A stretch of 64,000 nucleotides of DNA, taken from NCBI RefSeq assembly GCF_002362315.1, contig NZ_MTZV01000004.1, forward strand, positions 248,001 through 312,000, in the 5' to 3' direction. Source of the DNA: Paraburkholderia acidicola. Lineage in GTDB: Bacteria > Pseudomonadota > Gammaproteobacteria > Burkholderiales > Burkholderiaceae. Both the position numbers and the translations under genes were made by a program. Under the pieces are notes generated by a model. The model had not been told where the DNA came from. It was given only the letters and a program-made list of their open reading frames with translations, and searched no databases. This document shows positions 1 to 9,764 of this stretch, piece after piece (positions within the stretch are counted from its first letter, which is position 1; the number at the start of each line of letters is the position of its first letter).

Positions 1-419
1 AGCTGACCGGCGCGACCGCCGGTACCGGCACACAGATCACCGAGCAGCCGGACGGCTCGCTCAAGCTGAACATCCCGAGTTCGGTGACGTTCGACACCAA
101 CCAGTACGCGATCAAGCCGAGCTTCGCACCGGTGCTCGATCAGGTCGCACAGACGCTCAACCAGAATCCTGAAGTGATCGCCCAGGTCATCGGCTATACG
201 GACAGCACGGGTCAGGCGGCCTACAACCAGACGCTGTCGGTGAATCGTGCGCAGAGCGTCACGAACTACCTCGCGCAGCGCGGCGTTGCGGGGCAACGCC
301 TGTCGGCGGATGGCCGCGGCGCGTCCAATCCGGTTGCCGATAACAACACGGAAGCGGGTCGCGCACAAAATCGTCGCGTCGAAGTCTATCTGCGCGCTAC
401 GGCTCAGCACGCGCAGTAA
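1..419 (+). CDS. OmpA family protein, C-terminal part (5' end outside window)
   Basis: The reading frame is open from the first bases of the window to the TAA at 417-419, so only the C-terminal part is present. The last 110 or so residues form an OmpA-like peptidoglycan-binding domain: a phenylalanine/asparagine start, a GYTDS segment (the conserved domain Asp), a NRAQSV helix and a closing NRRVEVYL motif. The family anchors outer-membrane or lipoproteins non-covalently to peptidoglycan through meso-diaminopimelate. What precedes the domain (a beta barrel, a lipoprotein signal or a glycine-zipper segment) cannot be seen. The short sequence before the domain is rich in Gly, Thr and Ala. The domain call is firm; the specific protein is not. 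Confidence 0.85.
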   Translation, partial: LTGATAGTGTQITEQPDGSLKLNIPSSVTFDTNQYAIKPSFAPVLDQVAQTLNQNPEVIAQVIGYTDSTGQAAYNQTLSVNRAQSVTNYLAQRGVAGQRLSADGRGASNPVADNNTEAGRAQNRRVEVYLRATAQHAQ

Positions 420-615
420 CGCGCGCCTGCAACTGATCGAAAGAGGGGGATGATCGTTGCGGAGCCCGGCTGATCGGGTCCGTAACGAGCGCAGAAAAAA
501 TCGCACCGGACGAAACGAAAAATTTTTCGAACTCTTGCGATCTGACCGTGTCTGTATTTACGGTACGTGGCTGGCGATGCCGGCGCGTCACCATTCTCCT
601 CTTGTCGTTGTTGCT

Positions 616-644
616 CCGGGGCCGAATCGCCCCGGTTTTTTTTT
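616..644 (+). terminator. Rho-independent terminator downstream of OmpA-family gene
   Basis: A 6-bp GC stem (CCGGGG at 616-621, CCCCGG at 630-635) with an 8-nt loop is followed directly by nine T residues. It lies about 200 bp after the OmpA-family stop codon, so the transcript would carry a long 3' untranslated region or a small RNA. Confidence 0.75.
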
Positions 645-672
645 GCCTGTCGTTTTTTACTGGTCTTGTTCC

Positions 673-724
673 GTTGGCGTTTCTCGTTAGCGTTTCCCGT
701 CGGTATTTCCCGCCGGTATTTCCT
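673..724. repeat. Degenerate 13-bp tandem repeat, four units
   Basis: Four consecutive 13-mers start at 673, 686, 699 and 712. They share the pattern G-[TC]-[TC]-[GA]-G-[CT]-[GA]-TTTC and differ by one to four bases from unit to unit. The array sits in the spacer upstream of metG. Confidence 0.6.
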
Positions 725-922
725 GGTTCTCCACGCTGAGTCGCCGTTTTGTCACATGGCGCATAGCGTTATCGTGCGTGGCATTACCGCACGTTTCCGG
801 CCCGCTGCATCAACGTCGCCGACCCCGACAAGCGCACTCCGGGTCCCGGTGAGCCCCACCCGCGTTGTGCGGCCGCCCTGCTAGAATCGCTGTTTCGTCC
901 CCCGCCAAGCCCCGGAATATCC

Positions 923-3064
923 ATGTCAGCACCCGCCAACGACCCCAGCGCCGTCGACGCGCCGTCGCAGCCCCGTCAGATCCTCGTCACGTCCGCGCTG
1001 CCATATGCGAACGGGCAGATCCACATCGGCCATATGGTCGAGCATATCCAGACGGATATCTGGGTCCGGACGCTGCGGATGCACGGACACGAGGTCTACT
1101 ACGTCGGCGGCGACGATACGCACGGCACGGCGATCATGCTGAGCGCAGAGCGGGAGGGCATCACACCGAAGCAGCTGATCGACCGCGTGTGGCAAGAGCG
1201 CACGCGCGATTTCGCCAGCTTCGGCGTGCAATACGACAATTACTACACGACCCATTCGGAAGAGAACCGTGTGCTGTCGGAGTCGATCTACACCTCGTTG
1301 CAGGCCGCCGGCCTGATCGAGGCGCGGGACATCGAACAGGCGTACGACCCGGTCAAGGAAATGTTCCTGCCGGACCGCTTCATCAAGGGCGAGTGCCCGA
1401 AGTGCGGCGCGAAGGATCAGTACGGCGATAGCTGCGAGGTCTGCGGTTCGACCTATCAGCCGACCGACCTGATCAATCCGTATTCGGTCGTCTCGGGTGC
1501 GACGCCGATCCGCAAGATCTCGACGCACTACTTCTTCCGCCTGTCCGATCCGCGCTGCGAGAATTTCCTGCGCGGCTGGGTCGGCGGTCTGGCGCAACAG
1601 GAAGCCACCAACAAGATGCGCGAATGGCTCGGCGATGCGGGCGACGCGAAGCTCGCCGACTGGGACATCTCGCGCGATGCGCCGTACTTCGGCTTCGAGA
1701 TTCCGGGCGCGCCCGGCAAATACTTCTATGTGTGGCTCGACGCGCCGGTCGGCTACTACGCAAGCTTCAAGAACCTGTGCGAGCAGCGCGGCATCGACTT
1801 CGACGCGTGGGTGCGCAAGGATTCGACCACCGAGCAGTATCACTTCATCGGCAAGGACATCCTGTATTTCCACACGCTGTTCTGGCCGGCCATGCTCGAG
1901 TTCTCGGGCCATCGCACGCCGACCAACGTGTTCGCGCACGGCTTCCTGACGGTGGACGGTACGAAGATGTCGAAGTCGCGCGGCACGTTCATCACCGCGA
2001 AAAGCTATATCGACACGGGCCTGAACCCCGAGTGGCTGCGCTATTACTACGCCGCGAAGCTGAATAGCACGATGGAAGACATCGACCTGAACCTCGGCGA
2101 TTTCCAGGCACGCGTGAACAGCGATCTCGTCGGCAAGTACGTGAACATCGCGAGCCGCGCGGCGGGCTTCCTGATCAAACGTTTCGACGGCCGCATCCTG
2201 GACAGCGCGATGCGTCATCCGCTGCTCGATACACTGCGTGCAGCGATTCCGCAGATCGCCGCGCATTACGAAGCACGCGACTACGGCCGCGCGCTGCGCA
2301 CGACGATGGAACTCGCCGACAGCGTCAATGCCTATGTGGATACTGCGAAGCCCTGGGATCAGGCGAAAGACCCGGCGAACGCAGTCGCGCTGCATGAAAC
2401 CTGCAGCGTCAGCATCGAAGCGTTCCGTCTGCTGTCGCTGGCACTGAAGCCGGTGCTGCCGAAGCTTGCGCAATCGGTCGAAGCGTTCCTCGATATCGCA
2501 CCACAGATGTGGGCCGACGCGAACACGCCGCTCACATCGCAACGTCCGATCAACGCGTATCAGCATCTGATGACGCGCGTCGATCCGAAGCAGATCGATG
2601 CGTTGCTCGCAGCGAATCGCGAGTCGCTGCAAGCAACCGGCGCGGCCACGGCTGCGGCACCTGCCGCTGCGGCCGGCGCAAAAACGTCGGCGAAAGCCGC
2701 TCAGGCCGGAGCGGACACGCCGGACGTCATCTCGATCGACGATTTCGCGAAGATCGATCTGCGCATTGCGAAGATCGTCGATTGCCGTGCGGTTGAAGGA
2801 TCGGACAAGTTGCTGCAACTGACGCTCGACGTCGGCGAGGAGAAGACGCGCAACGTGTTTTCCGGCATTAAATCCGCGTACCAGCCGGAGCAACTGGTCG
2901 GCAAATTCACTGTGATGGTCGCGAACCTCGCGCCGCGGAAGATGAAATTCGGTCTGTCGGAAGGGATGGTGCTCGCGGCGTCGGCAACCGATGAAAAAGC
3001 CGAGCCGGGTCTTTACCTGCTCGAACCCGATAGCGGTGCGAAACCGGGCATGCGCGTGAAGTAA
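923..3064 (+). CDS. metG: Methionyl-tRNA synthetase
   Basis: Charges tRNA-Met with methionine using ATP, in the cytosol. The 713-residue protein is a class I synthetase with HIGH at residues 34-37 and KMSKS at 348-352. A CX2CX9CX2C zinc knuckle (C158, C161, C171, C174) marks the long, zinc-binding MetG type. An Ala-rich linker around residues 575-590 joins the catalytic and anticodon-binding part to a C-terminal EMAP/Trbp111-type tRNA-binding and dimerisation domain (from the [11 protein letters not shown] segment to the end). The length and domain order match E. coli-type MetG. The ATG at 923 is the first in frame and puts HIGH at the usual distance from the start. The gene is alone on its strand and ends at a strong terminator. 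Confidence 0.98.
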   Translation: MSAPANDPSAVDAPSQPRQILVTSALPYANGQIHIGHMVEHIQTDIWVRTLRMHGHEVYYVGGDDTHGTAIMLSAEREGITPKQLIDRVWQERTRDFASFGVQYDNYYTTHSEENRVLSESIYTSLQAAGLIEARDIEQAYDPVKEMFLPDRFIKGECPKCGAKDQYGDSCEVCGSTYQPTDLINPYSVVSGATPIRKISTHYFFRLSDPRCENFLRGWVGGLAQQEATNKMREWLGDAGDAKLADWDISRDAPYFGFEIPGAPGKYFYVWLDAPVGYYASFKNLCEQRGIDFDAWVRKDSTTEQYHFIGKDILYFHTLFWPAMLEFSGHRTPTNVFAHGFLTVDGTKMSKSRGTFITAKSYIDTGLNPEWLRYYYAAKLNSTMEDIDLNLGDFQARVNSDLVGKYVNIASRAAGFLIKRFDGRILDSAMRHPLLDTLRAAIPQIAAHYEARDYGRALRTTMELADSVNAYVDTAKPWDQAKDPANAVALHETCSVSIEAFRLLSLALKPVLPKLAQSVEAFLDIAPQMWADANTPLTSQRPINAYQHLMTRVDPKQIDALLAANRESLQATGAATAAAPAAAAGAKTSAKAAQAGADTPDVISIDDFAKIDLRIAKIVDCRAVEGSDKLLQLTLDVGEEKTRNVFSGIKSAYQPEQLVGKFTVMVANLAPRKMKFGLSEGMVLAASATDEKAEPGLYLLEPDSGAKPGMRVK

Positions 3065-3088
3065 ATCGCGTAGAGCAAAGCAGTAAAA

Positions 3089-3123
3089 ATCGGCGGGCTC
3101 TAAAAAAGCCCGCCGATTTTTTT
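3089..3123. terminator. Bidirectional terminator between metG and tamB
   Basis: The arms AATCGGCGGGCT (3088-3099) and AGCCCGCCGATT (3107-3118) form a perfect stem around a short A-rich loop, followed by a run of T residues on the plus strand. A run of five A residues precedes the stem, so the same hairpin can also end tamB transcripts arriving on the minus strand. Confidence 0.9.
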
Positions 3124-3139
3124 CACGGGTGCAACGGCG

Positions 3140-6100
3140 CTACCAGTGAAATCGATCGAAACGCCGCGTGTACAACAGATCCACACCCTGGAACGTCCCG
3201 CCATACGCGGCGATCGACCAGAAGCGCGTCAGGTTGACGGTTGCCTTGATCGCGTTCGCCGCCGACTGCAGGCCCTGTTCGTAGCCGAGCACGAGCCATT
3301 CGCTGATCGCCTTCGACACCATCACGACCTGCGGGTCCGTCAAGCCCACTTCGCTGCGCCCCACCGTCACCTCGTCGAGCCCGAACGTCTGCGCGATCCG
3401 CTTGCCGCTCACACTGCCGAGCAGCGCCAGCGCAGTCGTCATCGTGCTCTGCTGGCCGAGGTTGTTGCCCTGGTCGGTGCCGTGGCCGAACAGCAGCCAT
3501 GACAGCTTTTCGTTGTCGGGCACGTTCGGCTCCGAGACGAGCTTCGCGTTCGGCGCCTGGACCGTGCCGGTCACCTGCACGCCGGCTTCGACCTGCTGGT
3601 TACGGCGCATCGCGAGAATGTTGATACCCGGATTCGACACCGGTCCGTTGAACGTGAAGAAGCCGTTCTCGATCGCCAGCTTGCGACCAAACGCCGTGTA
3701 GGTCGAGCCTTCCGTCACGCGTACATTGCCGACCGCGCGCAGCGGCTGGTTCGGCGCGCTCATCGCGGTGATCGTGCCGCGCAGGCCGAGGTCCGCGCCC
3801 TGACCGCGGAAGCGGAAGTTGTTGCCGAGGTCGAGATCGATGTTCGCGCGCGGCGCAAAACGGCCGACTGGCTTGTCGGTGCCAGCCACCGCATCGGGTT
3901 TCTTCTCGCCGCGCACGGTGCCATCCGCGCGCACGATCACGACATCGTCGCCGAGGCTCGGCGAGGCTTCTTCGGGCAGGTCGAAGAGCGCGTGGTCGAC
4001 GTTAAATTTGCCGTTGATCGCCATGCCGCCCTGCGGCCCCGCATTCGCAACGCTCGCGCTGCCCGACAGCGACAGCTCGCGGTCCGGTGCCGCGAACAGT
4101 TCGAGCTTGTCGGCGACGATGCTCGCGGTGAGATCGGGTTCCGCGCCGTCGAGCCGCACGCGACCGGTCGCGCGTAGCGTACCGCTCGCGCCATGGAATT
4201 CGACCTGCTGGAAATCGACGAGATTCTCCGACAGCGCGATGCGGACCACGCCGCCCTTCAGTTGGACGCCTTGATCGACGAGCGTTGCCGACAGATCGTC
4301 GCCGGTCAGCGAGCCTGACAGGTTCGGTTTCGCCACGGTCCCGCCGAGCGCGAGCTTCAACGCAAGGTGACCATCGAGCAGATAGCTGGGTCCGAACAAT
4401 CCGCCCGTCGTTTTCAACGATGGCAAGTCTGCATCGACCTTGCCGGTGAGCGGCGCCTCATCATCGACGGCAAGTGCGCCATCGCGTAACGTCAGCGCCG
4501 TGTGCGCGTCGGCATCGATCACGCCGAGCCGGCTCGCCTGCGCATGCACCGTCGCATTGACGCGATTGCCGCCGCTGAACTCGGCACGCGCGGCCATATC
4601 GGTAATGCCCAGCGATGCGATGCCGCGGCCCACTTCAACCGTCACATCGCCGCCGCGCCGCTTCAACTGGACGTGGCCGCTCGCCGTGTCGCCTAGCGCG
4701 AAATCCCAGTCGCCATCGAACACGAGATCGGTCTTCACCGGCGACGCATCACCGGTGATCTCCTCGCGCAGCGCCAGCAACCGCGCGAGCGACACATCCG
4801 TTAACGTGCCCGCCGAGCGAATGCGCCCGTGATCGAGCGCGAACGACTTCAGATCGAGCACCGCGCCTTCGAGCGTGAGCCGCGTCGCACCCAACGTCAC
4901 GCGTCCCGCACCGGCGCTGACCGTGAGGGGCGTGTCGAGATTCACCGCTGGCGTGCCGCGATTCTGCAGACGCGTGACTGTGCCGTCCCAGCGCGTGCCG
5001 TCGCGTGCTTCGGTCAGGTGGCCGTTGGCGCCGAGCGTCAGCTCGACTGTGCGGCCCTCCACCTTGCCGGACGCTGCGGCTTCGAGCGTGTGATTCGCGC
5101 GGGTGCCGCCGAGGCGCGCGGTCAGCGTCGCGAGATCGACGCCGGCGGCGCTGAGATTGCGGGCATCGGTGGTGAAGACGAGGGCGCCGTTCGCGCCGTC
5201 GCGCAGTTCCGCGTGGCCCTGCGCGTGACCGAGCCGGGTCGTGCCGAACGCGACGCTGTCTGCGTTGTAGTCGAGCACGACGTTCGGATGAGCAAACGAA
5301 CCGGTCAGATCGCCGTTCGCCGCCACGACACCTGCGAGGCCGAAGCCGAGGCGCTCCAGCTGCGGCGCGTCGATGCGAAAGCGCAGCCGGTCGCTGGGCG
5401 CACCGAAGCTGCCCTGCAGATCCACCTGGTTGCCCGCCACCGACAGGTTCGCGCGGCTCGGCAACAGCCGCATACCGGCCAGCTGGATCGTGCCGCCGCC
5501 TGTGAGCGGCAGGCCGTCGTAGACGCTGTCGCCGAGCTTGAAATCGGCCTTCGTCGTGAAGCCCGGTGCGAGTACGCCTGCTGCGTTTAGCGTGCCGGTG
5601 ACGCGGGCTTCGATCTTGCGCGTCGGCGCTGGGGTTGGAGCTGCGCTGCGTTTTGCGGTGTTGGCGGCGGTGTTGGCGGCAGTCTTCGCCGCGGATTTCG
5701 CGGCGAGTTCTGTGTTCGATCTCGCGCCTAGCCGCGCACCGGTCGGTGCAGCACGCGACGGCGTCTGCACAGTCAGCGAAAACGGATCGAAATCGGTCAG
5801 TGCAGCCTTCAGGTTGTAGGTGGAATTCGCGTCGTGCTTGATCACGCCCGACAGATCGATGCGGCCCTTGCCCGCGCTAACCTTCACGTCGTTGAAGCTC
5901 ATCCGCGCGGGATCGAACGTTATCTTGCCCTGCGCGCGAAGCGCGGCCTTCGGGTCGGCGAGATCGAGCGTGATGCTCTGCACATCGTCGTTCAGGCGGA
6001 TGCCGACCGGGCCGCTCAACTGCGTCGGGCGTACGGTCGCTTCGAGTGCGTTCAGATCGAGGTTGGCGACCTTCAGATCGAACTGCCCGTACTTCCCCTT

Positions 6101-7372
6101 GAGCGCACCGCCACCGGTGATGGTCGCGTTCTTCACGAGCCGCACGTTCAGGTTCGACAGGCGCTGGCTCGCGGCGTCGAGACGAATGTCGGCGTGGGCA
6201 TCGATGAGCGGCAGCAGATGCTGGTCGATCGCGCCGGGTTTCGCGTTGACGATCGAGACGGTGCCGGCTACGGCGAAGGCGGGTGCGGCGTTGTTTTTCT
6301 GAGCGGTGGTCGATGCGCTTGCGGTGTTTATCTGACCGGCTGCCGTGCTTGCCAGCGCTGCAGAAGCAACCACCCCACCCACACTCACCGCACCCGATAC
6401 ATCACCAGCCGCTCCCCCACTCGCCGGCTGCAACTCCGCCCGCACCGCCAGATCCGCCTGCGGCGCGCCCGGCGCAAACGCCTGCGGATTCACATGATCG
6501 AAAGTCAGCGTCGCGCGTTGCAACGGCACCGCGCCAAACGGCGTCGCTTCCACGTGCGCATGTCCGGTGAGCTTCATCCCGCTCGCATCGAGTTCGGCGA
6601 CGAGCGTTTCCAGCGAGCCCGTCAGGTTGCCGCGCACCTCGACCGCTTCGTCATTGACCTTGCCCGCATAACCGATCTCACCGGTTAGCGGAAACGGCCG
6701 CACCCCATCGAGCTTCGCACGCGCCGTCACCGCGCCGAACGGCGTATCGAGCCGCTCCACCGCCGCCTCGTGATGCCGCCCGTCGCTACGCCCGTGAAAC
6801 AGCAGCCGGGAGAATTCAGTCGTCGATGTGCCTTCGTGCAGCAACAGCCGGTCGACGCGCAGGTCACGCACTTCGAGCTGCATCGGCAGTTGCAGATCCT
6901 GCGGCAACTTCATCGGCTCCGAAGAAGAAGACGCCGATGGCACGAGCCGCGCGTCGATCGTGCCGATGTGCAGGTAGTCGATCGAGTAACGCCACGGCGC
7001 TCGCGTGAGCGCCCACTTGCCCGCCACGCTGTCGACCTTGATGTCGGTGCCATCGGCGCCACGCCATTCGACGTGGCGCAAACGCACGCCAGTAGCAATC
7101 GCGCCGCCGTCGAGCGTGCCGGACAACTGGCCGCCCAGCAGCTTCACCGCGACGCGCCAGACGTAGCCGGTACCGCGTTCGGTCGCGAGCGCGCCGTACA
7201 CCAGACCGACCGCGAGCGCCGCGAGCAGCACCAGCACACCAACCGTCCACGCCAGCACCTTCCGCAGACGCCGGCCGCGCGGACGCCCTGACGGCGGCGG
7301 CGTGCCAGTGCCGTCAGGCGACGCGTCGTCCGGGGTGGGCTGTGGCGGAAGTGCTGACGAATCCGTGGTCAT
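3140..7372 (-). CDS. tamB: Translocation and assembly module inner-membrane protein TamB
   Basis: TamB is a very long periplasm-spanning protein, anchored in the inner membrane, that works with TamA in outer-membrane protein assembly and in phospholipid transport to the outer membrane. A basic Arg-rich stretch is followed by one N-terminal transmembrane helix (about residues 39-60 from the start used here). Then come more than 1200 residues of AsmA/DUF490-type beta-rich sequence, ending in the conserved TamB C-terminal domain (DLGNNFRFRGQG ... SWLLFG segments). At about 1410 residues it is somewhat longer than E. coli TamB. An Ala/Thr/Lys-rich insertion near residues 550-575 contains a short tandem repeat. 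The ATG at 7372 is chosen; an in-frame TTG at 7423 would add 17 residues and overlap tamA. Neither has a good ribosome-binding site. Confidence 0.92.
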   Translation of the reverse strand: MTTDSSALPPQPTPDDASPDGTGTPPPSGRPRGRRLRKVLAWTVGVLVLLAALAVGLVYGALATERGTGYVWRVAVKLLGGQLSGTLDGGAIATGVRLRHVEWRGADGTDIKVDSVAGKWALTRAPWRYSIDYLHIGTIDARLVPSASSSSEPMKLPQDLQLPMQLEVRDLRVDRLLLHEGTSTTEFSRLLFHGRSDGRHHEAAVERLDTPFGAVTARAKLDGVRPFPLTGEIGYAGKVNDEAVEVRGNLTGSLETLVAELDASGMKLTGHAHVEATPFGAVPLQRATLTFDHVNPQAFAPGAPQADLAVRAELQPASGGAAGDVSGAVSVGGVVASAALASTAAGQINTASASTTAQKNNAAPAFAVAGTVSIVNAKPGAIDQHLLPLIDAHADIRLDAASQRLSNLNVRLVKNATITGGGALKGKYGQFDLKVANLDLNALEATVRPTQLSGPVGIRLNDDVQSITLDLADPKAALRAQGKITFDPARMSFNDVKVSAGKGRIDLSGVIKHDANSTYNLKAALTDFDPFSLTVQTPSRAAPTGARLGARSNTELAAKSAAKTAANTAANTAKRSAAPTPAPTRKIEARVTGTLNAAGVLAPGFTTKADFKLGDSVYDGLPLTGGGTIQLAGMRLLPSRANLSVAGNQVDLQGSFGAPSDRLRFRIDAPQLERLGFGLAGVVAANGDLTGSFAHPNVVLDYNADSVAFGTTRLGHAQGHAELRDGANGALVFTTDARNLSAAGVDLATLTARLGGTRANHTLEAAASGKVEGRTVELTLGANGHLTEARDGTRWDGTVTRLQNRGTPAVNLDTPLTVSAGAGRVTLGATRLTLEGAVLDLKSFALDHGRIRSAGTLTDVSLARLLALREEITGDASPVKTDLVFDGDWDFALGDTASGHVQLKRRGGDVTVEVGRGIASLGITDMAARAEFSGGNRVNATVHAQASRLGVIDADAHTALTLRDGALAVDDEAPLTGKVDADLPSLKTTGGLFGPSYLLDGHLALKLALGGTVAKPNLSGSLTGDDLSATLVDQGVQLKGGVVRIALSENLVDFQQVEFHGASGTLRATGRVRLDGAEPDLTASIVADKLELFAAPDRELSLSGSASVANAGPQGGMAINGKFNVDHALFDLPEEASPSLGDDVVIVRADGTVRGEKKPDAVAGTDKPVGRFAPRANIDLDLGNNFRFRGQGADLGLRGTITAMSAPNQPLRAVGNVRVTEGSTYTAFGRKLAIENGFFTFNGPVSNPGINILAMRRNQQVEAGVQVTGTVQAPNAKLVSEPNVPDNEKLSWLLFGHGTDQGNNLGQQSTMTTALALLGSVSGKRIAQTFGLDEVTVGRSEVGLTDPQVVMVSKAISEWLVLGYEQGLQSAANAIKATVNLTRFWSIAAYGGTFQGVDLLYTRRFDRFHW

Positions 7373-7412
7373 GCTCGATACATGTGAATGGGCAATGCAG
7401 TGGTGGAAGTCA

Positions 7413-9266
7413 TCAGAAGGCAATCCCGAGCGTCAGGTAAGGCCGCACGCTGCGGTTGCGAATCCCGTACGCGACGTCGATGTTCACCGGTCCGACCGGG
7501 CTGCGCCAGCGCGCCCCGACACCGACACCGGAGAAGAAGACCTTTTCGGCCCAGGTATCGGTGGCAGTGCCGATATCGAAGAACGTCGCAGCGCCCCAGT
7601 CGTGGCTGAACCAGTGCTGGTATTCGGCGCTGCCCGTCATCAGGTATTTGGTCGGCAGGGTCGAGCCGTCGACCTGGTCACCGATACTCTGGAAGCTGTA
7701 CCCACGCACCGAGTTCGACCCGCCCGCGCGAAACAGCAGTGACGCGGGCACGCCCGAGGAACTGCTGCCCGTGAACACACCGCCGAGTTCCGCGCGAAAT
7801 ACCAGCAGGTCGGTCTTGCCGAGCGGCAGGTATTGCTGGCCGCGCGCATAGCCGCGAACGAAGCTCTGTTCGGTTGCCGCGCCCTTCACCGCAAACCCCG
7901 CTTCCGCGTGAATCAGGTTGCCGGAGCGCGGAAACAGCGGGTCGTCGGTATTGCGGCGGGTCCACGACCATGACGGCACGAGCGCGTGGCTCGTGGTCGG
8001 GTTACCGTTGTTCTGCTCGAGCCGGTCCTGGTAGTAGAGGATCGAGTAGGAGTAGTCGATGTTCTGCGACGTGCGGGTTCGCTGCACGCCGACGCGCGCA
8101 CTATAGATCGTCGTGTCCGACACGTCGGTGCTGGTGTACGACGCGAGCACGCTGTTGGTCCACGCGCGCTCGCCGGGCGGCATCGAGAGCTGGATCTGGC
8201 CGTAGCGCTGGATGCGATCGACCCGCCCCTGGATCGAGAACGGGTACGCATGGCCGAACGTGTCGAGGTACGAATAGGAACCCTGCACATGCGGACCGGT
8301 ATCGGTCGAATAACCGACGCCGCCGCGCACGCTGTTGTACGGATACTCGCTGACCTTCACGTGGATAGGCGTATCGGCGGGTTTCGTGGGGTCGTTGTCG
8401 ACGTCGATCGCGACGCTCGCGTAGTACGGCGTGCTCTGCAACTGGCGCTGCAGTTCGTTGATGCGCTGCACGTCGTAGATCTCGCCGACCGACACCGGAT
8501 TCACGTTATCGACGATCTTCTCCGGATAGCGCCGCGTGCCCGACACGTCGAGCTTGCCCATCGTGAACGTCGGGCCGCTGTCGTACAGGACGCTGAGCGT
8601 TGCGCGGTGCGTGCGCGGATCGATACGTGCTTCCGACTGCGCGATTTTCGCCCCAAGGTAGCGGCGTGCCTGCAGTGCCCTCAGCGACGCGCTCTTCGCA
8701 TCGTCCCAGCCGGACTGCGAGAACGGGTCGCCTTCGCGCAGCGAAAAGGCGAAACGGGTGGCGTTTTCCTGGGTAGGGTCTTCGGTTAGCACGGCGCCGC
8801 GAAACGTCAGTGTGATGGCCGAGATCGTCGTACGCGGACCGGGATCGACGCTGACCGTCACGCTTTTCTTGCCGTCGACGTTACGTACGTCGGTGCGCAC
8901 GACCGGCGAAAAATAGCCCTGCGTGGCGGTGAGATCGCGCACCTGCTGCGGCGTCGCGGTGACGAGAAACTGGAACTGGTCGTCGCTGATGTCGTCGCGC
9001 TTCGCGAAGCGCGCGATGTCCAGATGCGCTTCGAGCAGCTTGCGCAGCGAGCGCGGCGAGGTCTCGATGTCGACCTTGTAGGCCGCGCGCGCCGCATGTG
9101 CGTTGCTTATGCCAAACGTGAATGCGAGGACCAGCAGGCATCCGGCAAACCACGCGCGCAGCGGCCACGGCGCACGGCGTGCCGTCCCGCACCGCTGCAG
9201 GCTGGCGTGACCGGCCCCCCAGCCAGGGCGGCGCACGTACGACGGTTCGATCGGACACCCCGCCAA
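7413..9266 (-). CDS. tamA: Outer-membrane assembly factor TamA (BamA/Omp85 family)
   Basis: Outer-membrane partner of TamB. The protein has a long N-terminus with a hydrophobic signal segment (about residues 38-58, ending in a typical AHA cleavage region), then POTRA-type repeats, and a C-terminal 16-strand Omp85 barrel in about the last 300 residues. It ends in the terminal phenylalanine typical of BAM substrates (LGIAF). The 617-residue length fits TamA. The start is an unusual TTG at 9266, supported by a GGAGGT five bases upstream; a start at a later GTG codon (about 9236) would still leave the signal peptide intact. The gene is immediately upstream of tamB on the same strand, as expected for the tamAB operon. 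Confidence 0.92.
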   Translation of the reverse strand: MAGCPIEPSYVRRPGWGAGHASLQRCGTARRAPWPLRAWFAGCLLVLAFTFGISNAHAARAAYKVDIETSPRSLRKLLEAHLDIARFAKRDDISDDQFQFLVTATPQQVRDLTATQGYFSPVVRTDVRNVDGKKSVTVSVDPGPRTTISAITLTFRGAVLTEDPTQENATRFAFSLREGDPFSQSGWDDAKSASLRALQARRYLGAKIAQSEARIDPRTHRATLSVLYDSGPTFTMGKLDVSGTRRYPEKIVDNVNPVSVGEIYDVQRINELQRQLQSTPYYASVAIDVDNDPTKPADTPIHVKVSEYPYNSVRGGVGYSTDTGPHVQGSYSYLDTFGHAYPFSIQGRVDRIQRYGQIQLSMPPGERAWTNSVLASYTSTDVSDTTIYSARVGVQRTRTSQNIDYSYSILYYQDRLEQNNGNPTTSHALVPSWSWTRRNTDDPLFPRSGNLIHAEAGFAVKGAATEQSFVRGYARGQQYLPLGKTDLLVFRAELGGVFTGSSSSGVPASLLFRAGGSNSVRGYSFQSIGDQVDGSTLPTKYLMTGSAEYQHWFSHDWGAATFFDIGTATDTWAEKVFFSGVGVGARWRSPVGPVNIDVAYGIRNRSVRPYLTLGIAF

Positions 9267-9271
9267 ACAGG

Positions 9272-9277
9272 ACCTCC
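9272..9277 (-). promoter_or_regulatory. Ribosome-binding site supporting the TTG start of tamA
   Basis: Read on the minus strand this is GGAGGT, a full match to the anti-Shine-Dalgarno core, five bases before the TTG at 9264-9266. No in-frame ATG exists before the signal peptide, so this site decides the start. Confidence 0.6.
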
Positions 9278-9576
9278 CGGGCCGTGGTTGATATGAATGG
9301 TTAATTCGGCGCTACGAGCATGGGCCGAAGCTCGCTATTTGACCACATCGGCAGGGCCTGGCCTCCTCGAACCTGTGTGCGCTGCCCGCCTTGGACGCGC
9401 GCCCCGGGCCGATGTTCCGCAAACCGCATACGCGCCCGCGGGCAAACCGCGCTCAAGGCAGCCCGCAAATTCGACCGCCCGCTTTCGCATGCTGTAAAAT
9501 TCCGCCAAACCGCGCGAAAAGCCGCCGGGCAGACCTCCCGCCCCGCTGCCGCCCTCACCCTCACGGACGTCGAGCC
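9278..9576. other. Divergent spacer between tamA and the DUF3460 gene
   Basis: About 300 bp with no gene that I can support. It must hold the promoters for tamAB (minus) and for the DUF3460-scpA operon (plus). A TAAAAT at 9495-9500 could be a -10 box for the plus-strand operon, but no good -35 box is placed in front of it. Confidence 0.35.
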
Positions 9577-9762
9577 ATGTATCAATCGGACATCACCCAG
9601 TTTCTGAACCAGCTGAAAGAACAAAAGCCCGCACTCGAAGCGGAACAGCGCCGCGGCCGTTCGCTGCTGTGGGACAAACAGCCGGTCGATCTCGACGAAC
9701 GCGCGCACCAGCAAGCCTCGCGCGTAGAACAAACGCCTTACGTCTACTACCAGAACTTCTGA
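9577..9762 (+). CDS. DUF3460 family small protein
   Basis: A 61-residue protein beginning MYQSDITQFL and ending YVYYQNF. It is rich in Gln, Glu and Arg and contains the LLWDKQPVDLDERA segment that I recognise from the DUF3460 family of Burkholderiales. No function is known for the family. No signal peptide or membrane segment is present, so it is probably a cytosolic, largely helical protein. Its stop codon lies two bases before the GTG start of scpA, so the two genes are almost certainly co-transcribed and perhaps translationally coupled. The ATG at 9577 gives the family's usual N-terminus and length. Confidence 0.85.
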   Translation: MYQSDITQFLNQLKEQKPALEAEQRRGRSLLWDKQPVDLDERAHQQASRVEQTPYVYYQNF

Positions 9763-9764
9763 GC

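Larger units (their letters stand above)
420..922. other. 503-bp spacer between the OmpA-family gene and metG
   Basis: I see no convincing gene here. The spacer holds a hairpin-plus-T-run terminator (616-644) and a degenerate 13-bp tandem repeat (673-724). The stretch 645-725 is T- and G-rich on the plus strand, unlike its surroundings. The metG promoter must lie between about 725 and 900, but no clear -35/-10 pair stands out. Confidence 0.5.

Noticed and set aside
926..2893. 655-residue frame on the minus strand opposite metG
   Set aside because: It is a shadow of metG in GC-rich DNA, rich in Arg and His with no recognisable domain. Similar shadows lie opposite cobQ, ilvD, the cysI gene and others.
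7373..7423. TTG start for tamB 17 codons upstream
   Set aside because: The extra residues are not conserved-looking and no ribosome-binding site precedes the TTG. The ATG at 7372 leads straight into the basic and membrane segment. It remains possible.
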